Shown here in pieces: positions 26,094 to 34,474 of a stretch of DNA of 64,000 bases. The DNA comes from Sulfurospirillum sp964466465. Lineage in GTDB: Bacteria > Campylobacterota > Campylobacteria > Campylobacterales > Sulfurospirillaceae. A program made the translations under genes and the position numbers. The notes under the pieces are model-generated. The model was not told where the DNA came from, searched no databases, and saw nothing but the letters and a program-made list of their open reading frames with translations. The first letter of the stretch is position 1. Each line of letters starts with the position of its first letter. Location: contig CAYXNJ010000004.1 in assembly GCA_964466465.1 (NCBI GenBank), positions 1-64,000 of the forward strand. The letters are read 5' to 3'.

Positions 26094-26146
26094 TGTGACT
26101 TAATAATTTTTTGGATAACATTCACTATTAATTCGTGAGGGAAGCT

Positions 26147-26518
26147 ATGAGCGAACAGATTAAAACATTGTTTCAAGAGCATGACATCAAGTTTACAAGC
26201 GCACGCTCTTCCATCTTAGAAGTACTTAAAGAAGCACATCATCCCATGTGTTATGAGCAGATTAAAGAGAAGATGAATGTTGTGATGGATAAAGCAACGT
26301 TTTATCGTAATATTGCGATGTTTGAAGAATCGGGCATCGTGCATAAGTTTGAAAGTGATGATCGCAAGTGGTATTTTGAACTCTCAAGCACCACACATGC
26401 GCATTTTATTTGTGAGCATTGCCATAAAATCACCTGTATGGAAGTTGATTTGGGCAAAGTTGATGGTGAGGTTAAAAGCATCGTACTCAAGGGAACGTGC
26501 AAGGAGTGTCACGTATGA
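26147..26518 (+). CDS. zur: Fur-family regulator, probably Zur
   Basis: 123 residues. An N-terminal winged helix (FTSARSSILEVLKEAHHPMCYEQI, then MDKATFYRNIAMFEESGIV) is followed by the Fur dimerisation domain with CEHC and CKEC pairs holding the structural zinc and HAHFIC as metal ligands. ATG at 26147 is preferred over GTG at 26135 because GAGGG lies just before it. Divergence from znuABC and the shared operator indicate the zinc-sensing member of the family rather than Fur or PerR. The final ATGA overlaps the following lipoprotein gene. Confidence 0.88.
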   Translation: MSEQIKTLFQEHDIKFTSARSSILEVLKEAHHPMCYEQIKEKMNVVMDKATFYRNIAMFEESGIVHKFESDDRKWYFELSSTTHAHFICEHCHKITCMEVDLGKVDGEVKSIVLKGTCKECHV

Positions 26519-26997
26519 AAATCGTTTTATATGTAACTCTTTTGATAAGCCTTTTTTTGAGTGGTTGTGCGACAAAGCAGGAGATTAGTTCTTCTGAAAC
26601 CTATGTAATTACGATTAAAAATAAACAGATAGCACTCTCAGACACAGGTTTTATCAATCAAGGTAAAGACTATACTAATGTGCAAATTTTCTCTGCAGGA
26701 AGTGTGCTTTTTAATCTTGAAATGATGGGCAGCAACATCTGTTTGGATGGAAAATGTATGGATAAACTTTCTTTTAATCAGCAATTTTTCCAACAAGAAC
26801 ATTATGCAGGGTTGATGCAAGATGTTATTGCTAAAGTACCCATTTATGAAAGCAAAAATCTCAAACAAACCAGTACGGGTTTTGAGCAAGAGTTTGAGCT
26901 TGCCAATAGTCATATCATCTATAGAGTTGAAGGGCAAAATCTCACATTTAGAGATACAAAAAATGGCATTTTACTGCGCCTAAAACCATTACCATAA
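26515..26997 (+). CDS. Lipoprotein of unknown function
   Basis: 160 residues. The signal peptide ends in the lipobox LSGC at residues 15-18, so the mature protein should be lipid-anchored. The ATG overlaps the zur stop (ATGA), which indicates co-expression. The rest is mostly beta-strand with one Cys pair (CLDGKC) and no domain I recognise. Linkage with zur hints at a role under zinc limitation, but that is inference. Confidence 0.75.
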   Translation: MKIVLYVTLLISLFLSGCATKQEISSSETYVITIKNKQIALSDTGFINQGKDYTNVQIFSAGSVLFNLEMMGSNICLDGKCMDKLSFNQQFFQQEHYAGLMQDVIAKVPIYESKNLKQTSTGFEQEFELANSHIIYRVEGQNLTFRDTKNGILLRLKPLP

Positions 26998-27007
26998 AGG
27001 AATTTAT

Positions 27008-27850
27008 ATGAAATTTATTGGAGCACACGTGAGTGCGAGTGGTGGAGTGTTTAATGCTCCCATTAATGCCACAAAAATTGGAGCAAAAGCGTTTGCACTT
27101 TTTACAAAAAATCAACGTCAATGGGAAGGAAAAGCTCTGACTCAAGAAGAAATCGATCGCTTTAAAGCCGAGTTAGAAAAAGCGCAGATTTTACCCAAAC
27201 ATGTTCTACCGCACGATAGTTATCTGATCAATCTTGGACATCCAGAGCTTGAAGCACGTGAAAAATCACTCAATGCGTTTATTGATGAGGTAAAACGCTG
27301 TGAAGCATTAGGATTAGATAAGCTCAATTTCCATCCTGGAAGTCATCTGAAGCAAATAAGTGAAGAAGGATGTTTAGAACTTATAAGTGCTTCTATGAAT
27401 GAAGTGTTGCGTCAAACAAACGGTGTGACATTGGTCGTGGAAAATACAGCTGGGCAAGGAAGCAATCTTGGTTACAAAATGGAACATTTGAATTACCTCA
27501 TGTCCAATTCGATTGATAAAGAACGAGTAGGGGTTTGCATCGATACCTGTCATCTATTTACTTCTGGTTACGATATACGAACAGAAGAAACCTATAGGCA
27601 AACGATGGAAAAATTTGCTACAATCGTCGGATTTAAGTATCTTAAAGGTATGCACCTTAATGATTCTAAACCAGATTTGGGTGCTCGTGTCGATAGGCAT
27701 GATTCTATCGGTAAAGGAAAACTAGGTATTGAGCCATTTAAGTTTATCATGAATGATGAACGGCTAAATGACATCCCTTTGGTACTTGAAACGATCGATG
27801 ATTCCATATGGGCAGAAGAGATAACACTGCTTTATAGTCTAATTAAATAG
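27008..27850 (+). CDS. nfo: Endonuclease IV
   Basis: 280 residues, the family length. It begins KFIGAHVSASGGVFNAP and carries the trinuclear-zinc ligands in NFHPGSHL, VVENTAGQGSNLG, CIDTCHLFTSGYDIR, MHLNDSK and the RHDSIGKG motif, ending VLETIDD. It cuts abasic sites in DNA base-excision repair and needs three zinc ions. AAAGGAA precedes the ATG. It follows the lipoprotein by ten bases, so it may be read from the zur transcript. Confidence 0.95.
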   Translation: MKFIGAHVSASGGVFNAPINATKIGAKAFALFTKNQRQWEGKALTQEEIDRFKAELEKAQILPKHVLPHDSYLINLGHPELEAREKSLNAFIDEVKRCEALGLDKLNFHPGSHLKQISEEGCLELISASMNEVLRQTNGVTLVVENTAGQGSNLGYKMEHLNYLMSNSIDKERVGVCIDTCHLFTSGYDIRTEETYRQTMEKFATIVGFKYLKGMHLNDSKPDLGARVDRHDSIGKGKLGIEPFKFIMNDERLNDIPLVLETIDDSIWAEEITLLYSLIK

Positions 27851-27880
27851 ACTTCTTGCAAAACTCGTTTTACAAGAAGT
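27851..27880 (+). terminator. Strong hairpin directly after nfo
   Basis: ACTTCTTG at 27851-27858 pairs with CAAGAAGT at 27873-27880, and AAAAC pairs with GTTTT inside. It starts at the base after the nfo stop. It lacks a T-tract, so it may be a processing or mRNA-stability hairpin rather than an intrinsic terminator. Confidence 0.5.
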
Positions 27881-27884
27881 AAAA

Positions 27885-27984
27885 GTACCAAAGGTACGTG
27901 GGCTTACTGCCGAAGTAAACCCAGTGTTAACGTAGGTTTTAAAGCTTGGCTTTAAAAGCGTGTTAAGAGTTCTGCAAGAACTCT
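27885..27984 (+). ncRNA. Structured leader upstream of FadL-like gene (element copy A)
   Basis: Four consecutive hairpins: GTACC/GGTAC (27885-27897), GGGCTTAC/GTAAACCC (27900-27922), the conserved element (27926-27965) and AGAGTTC/GAACTCT (27966-27984). The conserved element has GTTAACGTAG at 27926-27935, a stem 27936-27945 / 27949-27958 with loop TTG, and a closing CG-TG-TTA. The same element with compensatory pair changes precedes nuoA. It ends 14 bases before the Shine-Dalgarno at 27999-28004. I do not recognise it as a described riboswitch. Confidence 0.6.
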
Positions 27985-28010
27985 AATAAAAAAAATTCTA
28001 AGGACAACAA

Positions 28011-29225
28011 ATGAAACAAACCGTAAGAGTAGCCACGTTACTAAGTCTTAGTGCGGCGACACTTTTAGCTTCAGGATACCGCATTCCTGAACAATCTTTA
28101 AACTCCGTTGCTTTAAGCGCTGCGTATGTAGCGAGTGCCAATGGTGCTGACGCGAGTTACTACAACCCTGCCAATATGTCGTTTATGGCACAAGGTGCTT
28201 ATACAGAAGTTGCGATGACGTATATTAATTTGCCTAAAGTGAAATATACAGATGCTCAAAACAGTGCTTTGAGTGGTGATTCTAAAGAAGAACAGTTTTT
28301 AATGCCTAACTTGCATTATGTTTCACCTATGATGGGTAATTGGCGTTATGGTCTCTCCATCACAGCCCCTGCTGGTCTTTCTAAGCGTTGGGATGAAGCT
28401 TTTCCTAAAGCAACAGCTGAAGAATTTACGCTCAAAGTGATTGAAGTTAATCCAACAGTAAGTTATCTTGTAAATGACCAATTATCTTTAGGTTTTGGAT
28501 TACGTGGTGTTTATACCGATGGTGTTGTAAAAAGTGATGCTAATGGTTTAGGTACCAATGCAATCCGAGATTTAACAGGGGATTCTATTGATTTTGGATA
28601 CAACTTGGCACTTAGTTATAAACCTATTAAAGATTTGACTTTGGCAGCAACCTATCGCTCAAAAGTAGATTTAACGGTTAAAGGAGATGCTGATTTAACA
28701 TACATTGCTCCTTTTTATAGTGGTAATGCAAGCGTAACTATTCCTCTTCCTGCATCTCTAGCATTAGCAGCAGCTTATACTATGGATAAAACAACCGTTG
28801 AATTTGTATTCGAGCGAACATATTGGTCAAGTTATAAAAATTTAGATTTTAATTATGACACGGCATTGCCAGCATTTGATAGCCCAATTGCAAAAAATTG
28901 GAAAGATGCTAATGCCTATCGTATTGGTGTGAGTCATCAATGGAGTGATACTTTAAAATTGATGGCAGGTTTTGCGATTGATAAAACACCTGTTCCTGAT
29001 AGTACGCTTGGGTTTGAACTTCCAGACTCTGATGCAAAGCTTTACTCTGTAGGTTTCGAGTATAAAGTAACGCAAAACCTTAAAATGGGTCTAGCTTATT
29101 TGTATGACGATAAAGAAGATAGAACCGTTAAAAATAGATCTTTCTCAAACCAAACAGCTCCTTATGGAACGTTTAGTGATTCAGGTGCCCACCTTTTAAC
29201 AGCTTCATTAAAGTATAAGTTCTAA
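28011..29225 (+). CDS. FadL/OmpP1-family outer membrane protein
   Basis: 404 residues. A signal peptide at about 1-20 ends TLLASG. The mature protein starts YRIPEQSLNSVALSAAYVASANGADASYYNPANM, the N-terminal plug typical of FadL, and continues as amphipathic beta-strands ending in a terminal Phe (SLKYKF), the usual outer-membrane insertion signal. The family lets long-chain fatty acids or other hydrophobic molecules across the outer membrane. The acyl-CoA ligase gene two bases downstream supports a fatty-acid role. TAAGGA precedes the ATG, behind a structured leader. Confidence 0.9.
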   Translation: MKQTVRVATLLSLSAATLLASGYRIPEQSLNSVALSAAYVASANGADASYYNPANMSFMAQGAYTEVAMTYINLPKVKYTDAQNSALSGDSKEEQFLMPNLHYVSPMMGNWRYGLSITAPAGLSKRWDEAFPKATAEEFTLKVIEVNPTVSYLVNDQLSLGFGLRGVYTDGVVKSDANGLGTNAIRDLTGDSIDFGYNLALSYKPIKDLTLAATYRSKVDLTVKGDADLTYIAPFYSGNASVTIPLPASLALAAAYTMDKTTVEFVFERTYWSSYKNLDFNYDTALPAFDSPIAKNWKDANAYRIGVSHQWSDTLKLMAGFAIDKTPVPDSTLGFELPDSDAKLYSVGFEYKVTQNLKMGLAYLYDDKEDRTVKNRSFSNQTAPYGTFSDSGAHLLTASLKYKF

Positions 29226-29227
29226 AA

Positions 29228-30796
29228 ATGCTAAGTTATCCGTATCAAAACTTTTATGAGGTCATGGAGGCAAATGCCAAAAATGCCCCTAAAAAGACAG
29301 CTATTTTTATAGATGATCGCAAAGTAACGTATGTAAAGCTCAAGCAAAACATCGATACCTTTGCGCGTTTTTTAGAATTTAGCGGGATTAGAAGCGGAGA
29401 CAGAGTTGCCATGATTGTTGGCAACTCTGAAGAGTTTGTTGTCTCCTTGTTTGCCATTACAAAAATTGGTGCTATTGCTGTACCACTAAACACTTTTTTG
29501 AAAAAAGAGGAATTTGAGTACATCCTGAATGATTGTGGTGCACGTATGTTGATTTCATCGGCATCATTTGCAAATGAGACTAAAAATCTACTTGATACTA
29601 CAAAGATTGAGAAAATTGTTTGGACAGATAAATACGACAATTTAGATGAGCGCAATTACAGTTTTACAGAAATTGATGCAAGTCTTGAGACACACGAGCG
29701 TTTAGCAAAAAGCCCTCGTTTAGATGATTTAGCATGTATCGTCTATACATCAGGAACAACGGGTAAACCTAAAGGGGCAATGCTCTCTTATCGAAACTTT
29801 TTTTCTAATGCTATTGCTGGTTCGATCTCATTTCAAATCACAGAAAAAGATCGTTTTATTGTCTTTTTACCAATGTTCCATTCATTTACGCTCTCTATTA
29901 TGGTACTTCTTCCTATGTTTACATGTTCAAGCATTGTGATTGTTCGCTCCGTTTTCCCTTTTGCCAATGTACTTAAGCAAACACTTCTGAAACAAGTAAC
30001 AATTTTTTTAGGCGTTCCTACACTTTATAATGCCCTTTTAAAGGCAAAAATTCCATGGTATTTTATGTGGTTTAACAAAGTGCGTATATTTATTTCTGGT
30101 AGTGCACCACTGAGTGAGCAATCGTTGAATGAATTCAACGCTAAATTTAAAAAAGCAACGCTTTTAGAAGGCTATGGTCTGAGTGAGTGTTCACCTGCTG
30201 TTTCAGTCAATCGCCTTGATCGCCAAAAAGCCCTTTCTGTAGGTTTGCCGTTACCCAGTTATGAGGTGAAAATCGTCAATGAAGAGATGATGGAAGTTAA
30301 AACAGGTGAGGTAGGCGAGATTATGGTTAAAGGTGATTGTGTCATGCAAGGCTATCTTAACCACCCCGATGCAACCGATGAGACGATCATCAATGGGTGG
30401 TTGTTAACAGGCGATTTGGGTAAAAAAGATGAAGATGGTTTTATTTACATTGTTGATCGCAAAAAAGATTTGATTATCTCTAAAGGAATCAATATTTATC
30501 CAAGAGAGATCGAAGAGATCATTTATAAATATGAGGGTGTTGATGCGGTTGCTGTTATTGGGCTTAGGGATGAACACACTAAAGATGAAGATGTTCTAGC
30601 CTTTATACAACCAAAAGAAGGAGCCCAACTCCAAGAAATGGAACTGCGTAACTACCTTAAAAAACATTTAGCGAATTTCAAGTTACCTAAACACATTTAC
30701 TTTGTTGAGGAGCTTCCTAAAAATGCGACAGGCAAAGTGTTAAAGCGTGTATTAAAGGAAAAAGTACAAGAAGGCGCATTTTTACGTAAAAAATAG
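29228..30796 (+). CDS. Long-chain acyl-CoA synthetase-like enzyme
   Basis: 522 residues of the AMP-binding ANL family. Motifs in order: YTSGTTGKPKGAMLSYRN (P-loop), a middle GYGLSECSPAVS, TGDLGKKDEDGFIYIVDRKK hinge, ISKGINIYPREIEE, and C-terminal KNATGKVLKR with the catalytic Lys. The enzyme should activate a carboxylic acid to acyl-AMP and then acyl-CoA in the cytoplasm. Two bases after the FadL-like gene, it fits import coupled to activation as in FadL-FadD. The exact substrate is open. Confidence 0.88.
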   Translation: MLSYPYQNFYEVMEANAKNAPKKTAIFIDDRKVTYVKLKQNIDTFARFLEFSGIRSGDRVAMIVGNSEEFVVSLFAITKIGAIAVPLNTFLKKEEFEYILNDCGARMLISSASFANETKNLLDTTKIEKIVWTDKYDNLDERNYSFTEIDASLETHERLAKSPRLDDLACIVYTSGTTGKPKGAMLSYRNFFSNAIAGSISFQITEKDRFIVFLPMFHSFTLSIMVLLPMFTCSSIVIVRSVFPFANVLKQTLLKQVTIFLGVPTLYNALLKAKIPWYFMWFNKVRIFISGSAPLSEQSLNEFNAKFKKATLLEGYGLSECSPAVSVNRLDRQKALSVGLPLPSYEVKIVNEEMMEVKTGEVGEIMVKGDCVMQGYLNHPDATDETIINGWLLTGDLGKKDEDGFIYIVDRKKDLIISKGINIYPREIEEIIYKYEGVDAVAVIGLRDEHTKDEDVLAFIQPKEGAQLQEMELRNYLKKHLANFKLPKHIYFVEELPKNATGKVLKRVLKEKVQEGAFLRKK

Positions 30797-30888
30797 AGAT
30801 TAACTTTTTAATCAAAGGGTTCTTTTATCATCATCTTGTCATTATAAGATACATAATATTTTTTTCACTTGGATTAAAAGGTTTCGTA

Positions 30889-32622
30889 TTGCAGTATTTG
30901 GTTGATTTTTTAGAGAGTAAAACGGTTCAAACATCACAGATTTATGAGCACCTTAAATGTTCTATTGACGAAGCAAAATTTTTACAGATGATGACCAAGG
31001 AGTACGTCCTTGGCAGTGTTGATATGGGTGTTGCAGATGGTTTGATCAAGCTTTTTGGTGATAAAAAATATGCCCATTTACAACAACTCCCTTTAGTCAA
31101 AGATTTGATTGAACAAGGGTGGATTGTTCAAAACAGTTTTCTGAGTTCTAAAGTAATGGATGTGTCAAATTTGGAACTTTTGAACAGTACAGTAACACTA
31201 AGTTCCGCTTTTTTAAAACTACTAGAGGAAGGAACCCTTGAAGTAGTGTTACCAGATGTTACGCCTTATGAGGATCATCTCGAATATTTAAAAGATCAAT
31301 TTTTTCGTATTGAACTCTATCAAAAACTAAGTCAGACAAAGCACAATGCTACGGAAAATGCACCCAGTATTGGACGTCTTAAAAATAAGCTAGAACTTTT
31401 AGAAAGTCGCATTATAGAGCGTATAAAAGTAACACAAAATGAGATTGTGGTTGAAAATATTTTTAAAGAAAATGAGTTAAATCCAAAAGAGCAGCTTATT
31501 TTCTTAGCACTTCTCAAAGAAGAATACGCAGGAGAGTTTGAAAGCCTTCGTGATATGAACACACTCATCAGTCTTATCAGTGTCGATGATTATGAGAAGA
31601 TTAAAAACCGTTCTTTGTTGGAAGAGGGGTCAAAATTGATCGAAAATTTGATTATTGATTATGATGAGATGCTCAGTACTTTTGGTGGTGTGACGCGAAG
31701 CTTTTTCATATCTGAAGAAATTTTGCAGAAGATTATGCATCCTAATAAAGAGAAGAAAAGTAAAAAAATCAAGCTTGATATGCTCATTGGCGAGCAAGAA
31801 CTTTTTGAGTTAATTGATCCTAAAACGAATTTAGATGATGTGATTTTACATCCTAAAACTAAAGAAGTCCTTGATAACCTACTTAAACAGATCGATAAAA
31901 ATGTAGTGAAATTGCTTCGTGAGTGGGGTATTAAAGAGCGTCGTAGTGGTATTGATGCAAAGATCATACTGTATGGACCTCCTGGTACTGGTAAAACGAT
32001 GACTGCACTTTCATTGGCAAAATCGATGAAAAAAAGAGTGCTTAGTTTTGATTGTTCAAAAATTCTCTCAAAATACGTAGGTGAGAGTGAAAAAAATGTA
32101 CGCAATATTTTTGATACGTATAAAGAATTGTGTAAAAAGACAAAAAGTGAACCTTTATTGCTTTTAAATGAAGCCGATCAGTTCTTAAGTGCACGCTCAA
32201 CTGATAGTGGAGCGAGTGCTGATAAAATGCATAATCAAATGCAAAATATTTTTTTAGAACAGATTGAACGTTTCGATGGACTACTTATTGCAACAACGAA
32301 CCTTTTAGAGACGATAGACCCAGCTTTTTCGCGTCGTTTTGATTATAAAATCGCGTTTGAAAAGCCTGATTTAAAACAGCGTATAGAACTTTGGAAGAAG
32401 CTGCTGCCTGAAAATGCGCAGTACGAAGAGGGTTTAGATGTAGAAAAGCTTGCTTCGTATCCTCTTACAGGTGGGCAGATCAAAGTGGTGCTAAAAAACA
32501 CAGCGTTAAAAGTTGCCACAAAAGCGAAACCACTGTTTACATTTGAAGATTTTAAACTCTCCATTGATCGCGAAACCAAAGGTGCTTTTGGCGATACAAA
32601 ATCTGTTGGTTTTATGAATTAA
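30889..32622 (+). CDS. AAA ATPase of unknown target
   Basis: 577 residues from a TTG with AAAAGG 7-12 bases upstream. The first about 330 residues are helical and not recognised. An AAA module follows: Walker A GPPGTGKT, KYVGESEKNV, Walker B LLLLNEAD, sensor 1 ATTN, arginine finger SRRFD, and sensor 2 TGGQIK. The Walker B motif has Asn for the usual Asp before the catalytic Glu. It resembles SpoVK/FtsH-like ATPases that unfold proteins, without protease residues. Role unknown. It follows the acyl-CoA synthetase by 92 bases. Confidence 0.82.
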   Translation: MQYLVDFLESKTVQTSQIYEHLKCSIDEAKFLQMMTKEYVLGSVDMGVADGLIKLFGDKKYAHLQQLPLVKDLIEQGWIVQNSFLSSKVMDVSNLELLNSTVTLSSAFLKLLEEGTLEVVLPDVTPYEDHLEYLKDQFFRIELYQKLSQTKHNATENAPSIGRLKNKLELLESRIIERIKVTQNEIVVENIFKENELNPKEQLIFLALLKEEYAGEFESLRDMNTLISLISVDDYEKIKNRSLLEEGSKLIENLIIDYDEMLSTFGGVTRSFFISEEILQKIMHPNKEKKSKKIKLDMLIGEQELFELIDPKTNLDDVILHPKTKEVLDNLLKQIDKNVVKLLREWGIKERRSGIDAKIILYGPPGTGKTMTALSLAKSMKKRVLSFDCSKILSKYVGESEKNVRNIFDTYKELCKKTKSEPLLLLNEADQFLSARSTDSGASADKMHNQMQNIFLEQIERFDGLLIATTNLLETIDPAFSRRFDYKIAFEKPDLKQRIELWKKLLPENAQYEEGLDVEKLASYPLTGGQIKVVLKNTALKVATKAKPLFTFEDFKLSIDRETKGAFGDTKSVGFMN

Positions 32623-32641
32623 GATCTTAACAGGTCTTTTT
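32621..32641 (+). terminator. Terminator after the AAA ATPase
   Basis: AAGATC pairs with GGTCTT (one T-G wobble) around loop TTAACA and is followed by TTTTT. It overlaps the TAA stop codon and isolates the nuo operon. Confidence 0.6.
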
Positions 32642-32691
32642 GAGCGTTTTAGTTTGAACGTTCAGATGGATTTGTTCCGAAAAGATGAATT

Positions 32692-32764
32692 CTGCCTCGA
32701 ATGAGGTAAGCTTTAGCACCCTAGTGGTTAACGTAGCTTTTTGGGCTTTGCTCAAAGGGCGTTA
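32692..32764 (+). ncRNA. Structured leader upstream of nuoA (element copy B)
   Basis: CTGCCTC/GAGG hairpin, then CAC/GTG, then the conserved element at 32727-32764. This has GTTAACGTAG at 32727-32736, stem 32737-32746 / 32750-32759 with loop TTT, and outer pairs TAACG/CGTTA (32729-32733 with 32760-32764). All ten stem positions pair, counting wobbles. Against copy A at 27926 the stem changes two A-T pairs to T-A and G-C. It ends nine bases before the nuoA Shine-Dalgarno GAAGGA at 32774-32779, where it could influence initiation. Confidence 0.6.
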
Positions 32765-32785
32765 TAAAAATATGAAGGAATGATG

Positions 32786-33184
32786 ATGACCTCTTTGTCG
32801 CATATGGACTTTGCCCATCCTTATTTTGGAGCTTTTTTCCTCCTCGCATTTGGTGCAGTTGTATTTTATGGCATCACTGTATTGGCTCGCGTTGTCAGTC
32901 GAAGTATGGCACGTCTCGATACAGAAAAGCTTAAACTCACAATTTATGAGTGTGGACCAGAAGTAACCAAGCAGCCCAATAAAATTTCTGCACACTTTTA
33001 TCTTTTTGCAGTTTTATTTATTTTGTTTGATGTTGAGATTATCTTTATGTTTCCATGGGCAGTCGATTTTAAAATACTGGGTATGTTCGGGTTTGTTGAG
33101 ATGATTTTATTTGTCATTATTTTAACTATTGGTTTTGTATATGCATGGAAAAAAGGAGCGCTCGAATGGCACAGCATAAGATAA
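32786..33184 (+). CDS. nuoA: NADH-quinone oxidoreductase subunit A
   Basis: About 132 residues with three transmembrane helices. LTIYECGPEVTKQPNKIS matches the conserved YECG loop, and FLFDVEIIFMFPWA the acidic membrane motif. NuoA sits in the complex I membrane arm at the junction with the peripheral arm. Three ATG codons stand in tandem (32780, 32783, 32786); the third has the best distance to GAAGGA. First gene of the nuo operon. Confidence 0.95.
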   Translation: MTSLSHMDFAHPYFGAFFLLAFGAVVFYGITVLARVVSRSMARLDTEKLKLTIYECGPEVTKQPNKISAHFYLFAVLFILFDVEIIFMFPWAVDFKILGMFGFVEMILFVIILTIGFVYAWKKGALEWHSIR

Positions 33185-33675
33185 ATTACCTTCAAGAAGC
33201 AGGGCTTCCGGTAGCTCTCACCACAGTGGATAAGCTGGTGCAATGGGGTAGAAGTAACTCGTTATGGCCGTTAACGTACGGACTTGCGTGTTGTGCGATT
33301 GAGATGATGGCTACGGGTGCGAGCCGATATGACTTTGACCGTTTTGGAACGATTTTTAGAGCAAGCCCTAGACAAGCGGATGTTATTGTGATTGCTGGAA
33401 CACTCACTAAAAAACATGCTCCATTTATGCGTCGCTTGTATGATCAAATGCCTGATCCAAAATGGGTCATTAGCATGGGAAGCTGTGCCAATACCGGAGG
33501 TATGTTTAACACCTATGCAACGGTTCAAGGAGCTGATCGCATTGTTCCTGTTGATATCTATCTTCCAGGGTGTGCGCCTCGTCCAGAAACCCTTCAATAC
33601 GCATTGATGCTTTTGCAAAAGAAAATCCGCACTGAAAAAGCATCACGAAGATTAGAACCTAAAAGGTTGGTATGA
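33166..33675 (+). CDS. nuoB: NADH-quinone oxidoreductase subunit B
   Basis: 169 residues from ATG at 33166, overlapping nuoA by 19 bases. Cys ligands of the N2 [4Fe-4S] cluster are in TYGLACCAIEMMA, GSCANTGG and LPGCAPRPE. N2 is the last cluster before quinone. The chain extends slightly at the C-terminus (RLEPKRLV). Overlap at both ends indicates coupled translation. Confidence 0.96.
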   Translation: MAQHKINYLQEAGLPVALTTVDKLVQWGRSNSLWPLTYGLACCAIEMMATGASRYDFDRFGTIFRASPRQADVIVIAGTLTKKHAPFMRRLYDQMPDPKWVISMGSCANTGGMFNTYATVQGADRIVPVDIYLPGCAPRPETLQYALMLLQKKIRTEKASRRLEPKRLV

Positions 33676-34472
33676 TGAGAAGTTATAGCGATAAACAAAA
33701 CGTTCAAAAAAAGGCGTATTACAATGACCGCTATTTTGTAGCACCCCAGATTCCTAAAGAAGATGTAGAAACGGATGAAATTTTTGCAAATGATGTCGCT
33801 GTTTTAAAAAGCAAGTTTGAGATCAAAGAAGCGTACATTCAAAGAGGGCAGCTGGTTATTTACATTGATGCAAGAGACAATGTAAGTGTATTGCAAACTC
33901 TTAGAGATGAGCTTTCGTATAATTTTTTAAGTGAACACAGTGCGATTGACTGGTTGGCAAAAAGTGGTGAATTTGAGATTTTTTACCAACTGCTTTCAAC
34001 CTCAAAGCGCAAACGTTTACGCGTGAAATGTTTTATTAAAGAAAAAGAGGTGCTTAAAAGCGTCATTGGCGTTTATAAAAGTGCAGATTGGGCAGAGCGT
34101 GAGATGTATGATATGTTTGGTGTCATCATCAGCGGGCACCCTTATATGAAACGTATTTTAATGCCTGATGATTGGTATGATCATCCACTCCGCAAAACCT
34201 ATCCATTGCATGGGGATGAAGTGGCACAATGGTATGAAATCGATAAAATTTTTGGCAAAGAGTATCGCGATATTATAGGTCCTGAAGAGCGTGATAGTGC
34301 GCGTGTAGATGTAAATGATACCTATCGTTTTGCACGGCTTGAACACGAAGTGCCTTTTGGCGCAGAACCTAGCAGCGAAAAAACAGTCACTGATTACCAA
34401 GAAGAGGGTGGTGTGTTTATCGTGAAAAAGCTCAAAAAAGAAGATGCTAAAATCGTGAAAGAGAGATACTAG
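33672..34472 (+). CDS. nuoC: NADH-quinone oxidoreductase subunit C
   Basis: 266 residues of the 30-kDa subunit family, not fused to NuoD. Motifs are GVYKSADWAEREMYDMFGV and HPYMKRILMPDDWYDHPLRKTYP. It is part of the peripheral arm near the quinone site. The start overlaps the nuoB stop by four bases. An N-terminal segment of about 70 residues before the conserved part is longer than in many NuoC proteins. Confidence 0.94.
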   Translation: MMRSYSDKQNVQKKAYYNDRYFVAPQIPKEDVETDEIFANDVAVLKSKFEIKEAYIQRGQLVIYIDARDNVSVLQTLRDELSYNFLSEHSAIDWLAKSGEFEIFYQLLSTSKRKRLRVKCFIKEKEVLKSVIGVYKSADWAEREMYDMFGVIISGHPYMKRILMPDDWYDHPLRKTYPLHGDEVAQWYEIDKIFGKEYRDIIGPEERDSARVDVNDTYRFARLEHEVPFGAEPSSEKTVTDYQEEGGVFIVKKLKKEDAKIVKERY

Positions 34473-34474
34473 TC

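Noticed and set aside
27898..27970. tRNA-like hairpin series before the FadL-like gene
   Set aside because: No acceptor stem, T-loop consensus or seven-base anticodon loop can be laid out. The covarying partner at nuoA fits a leader element better.
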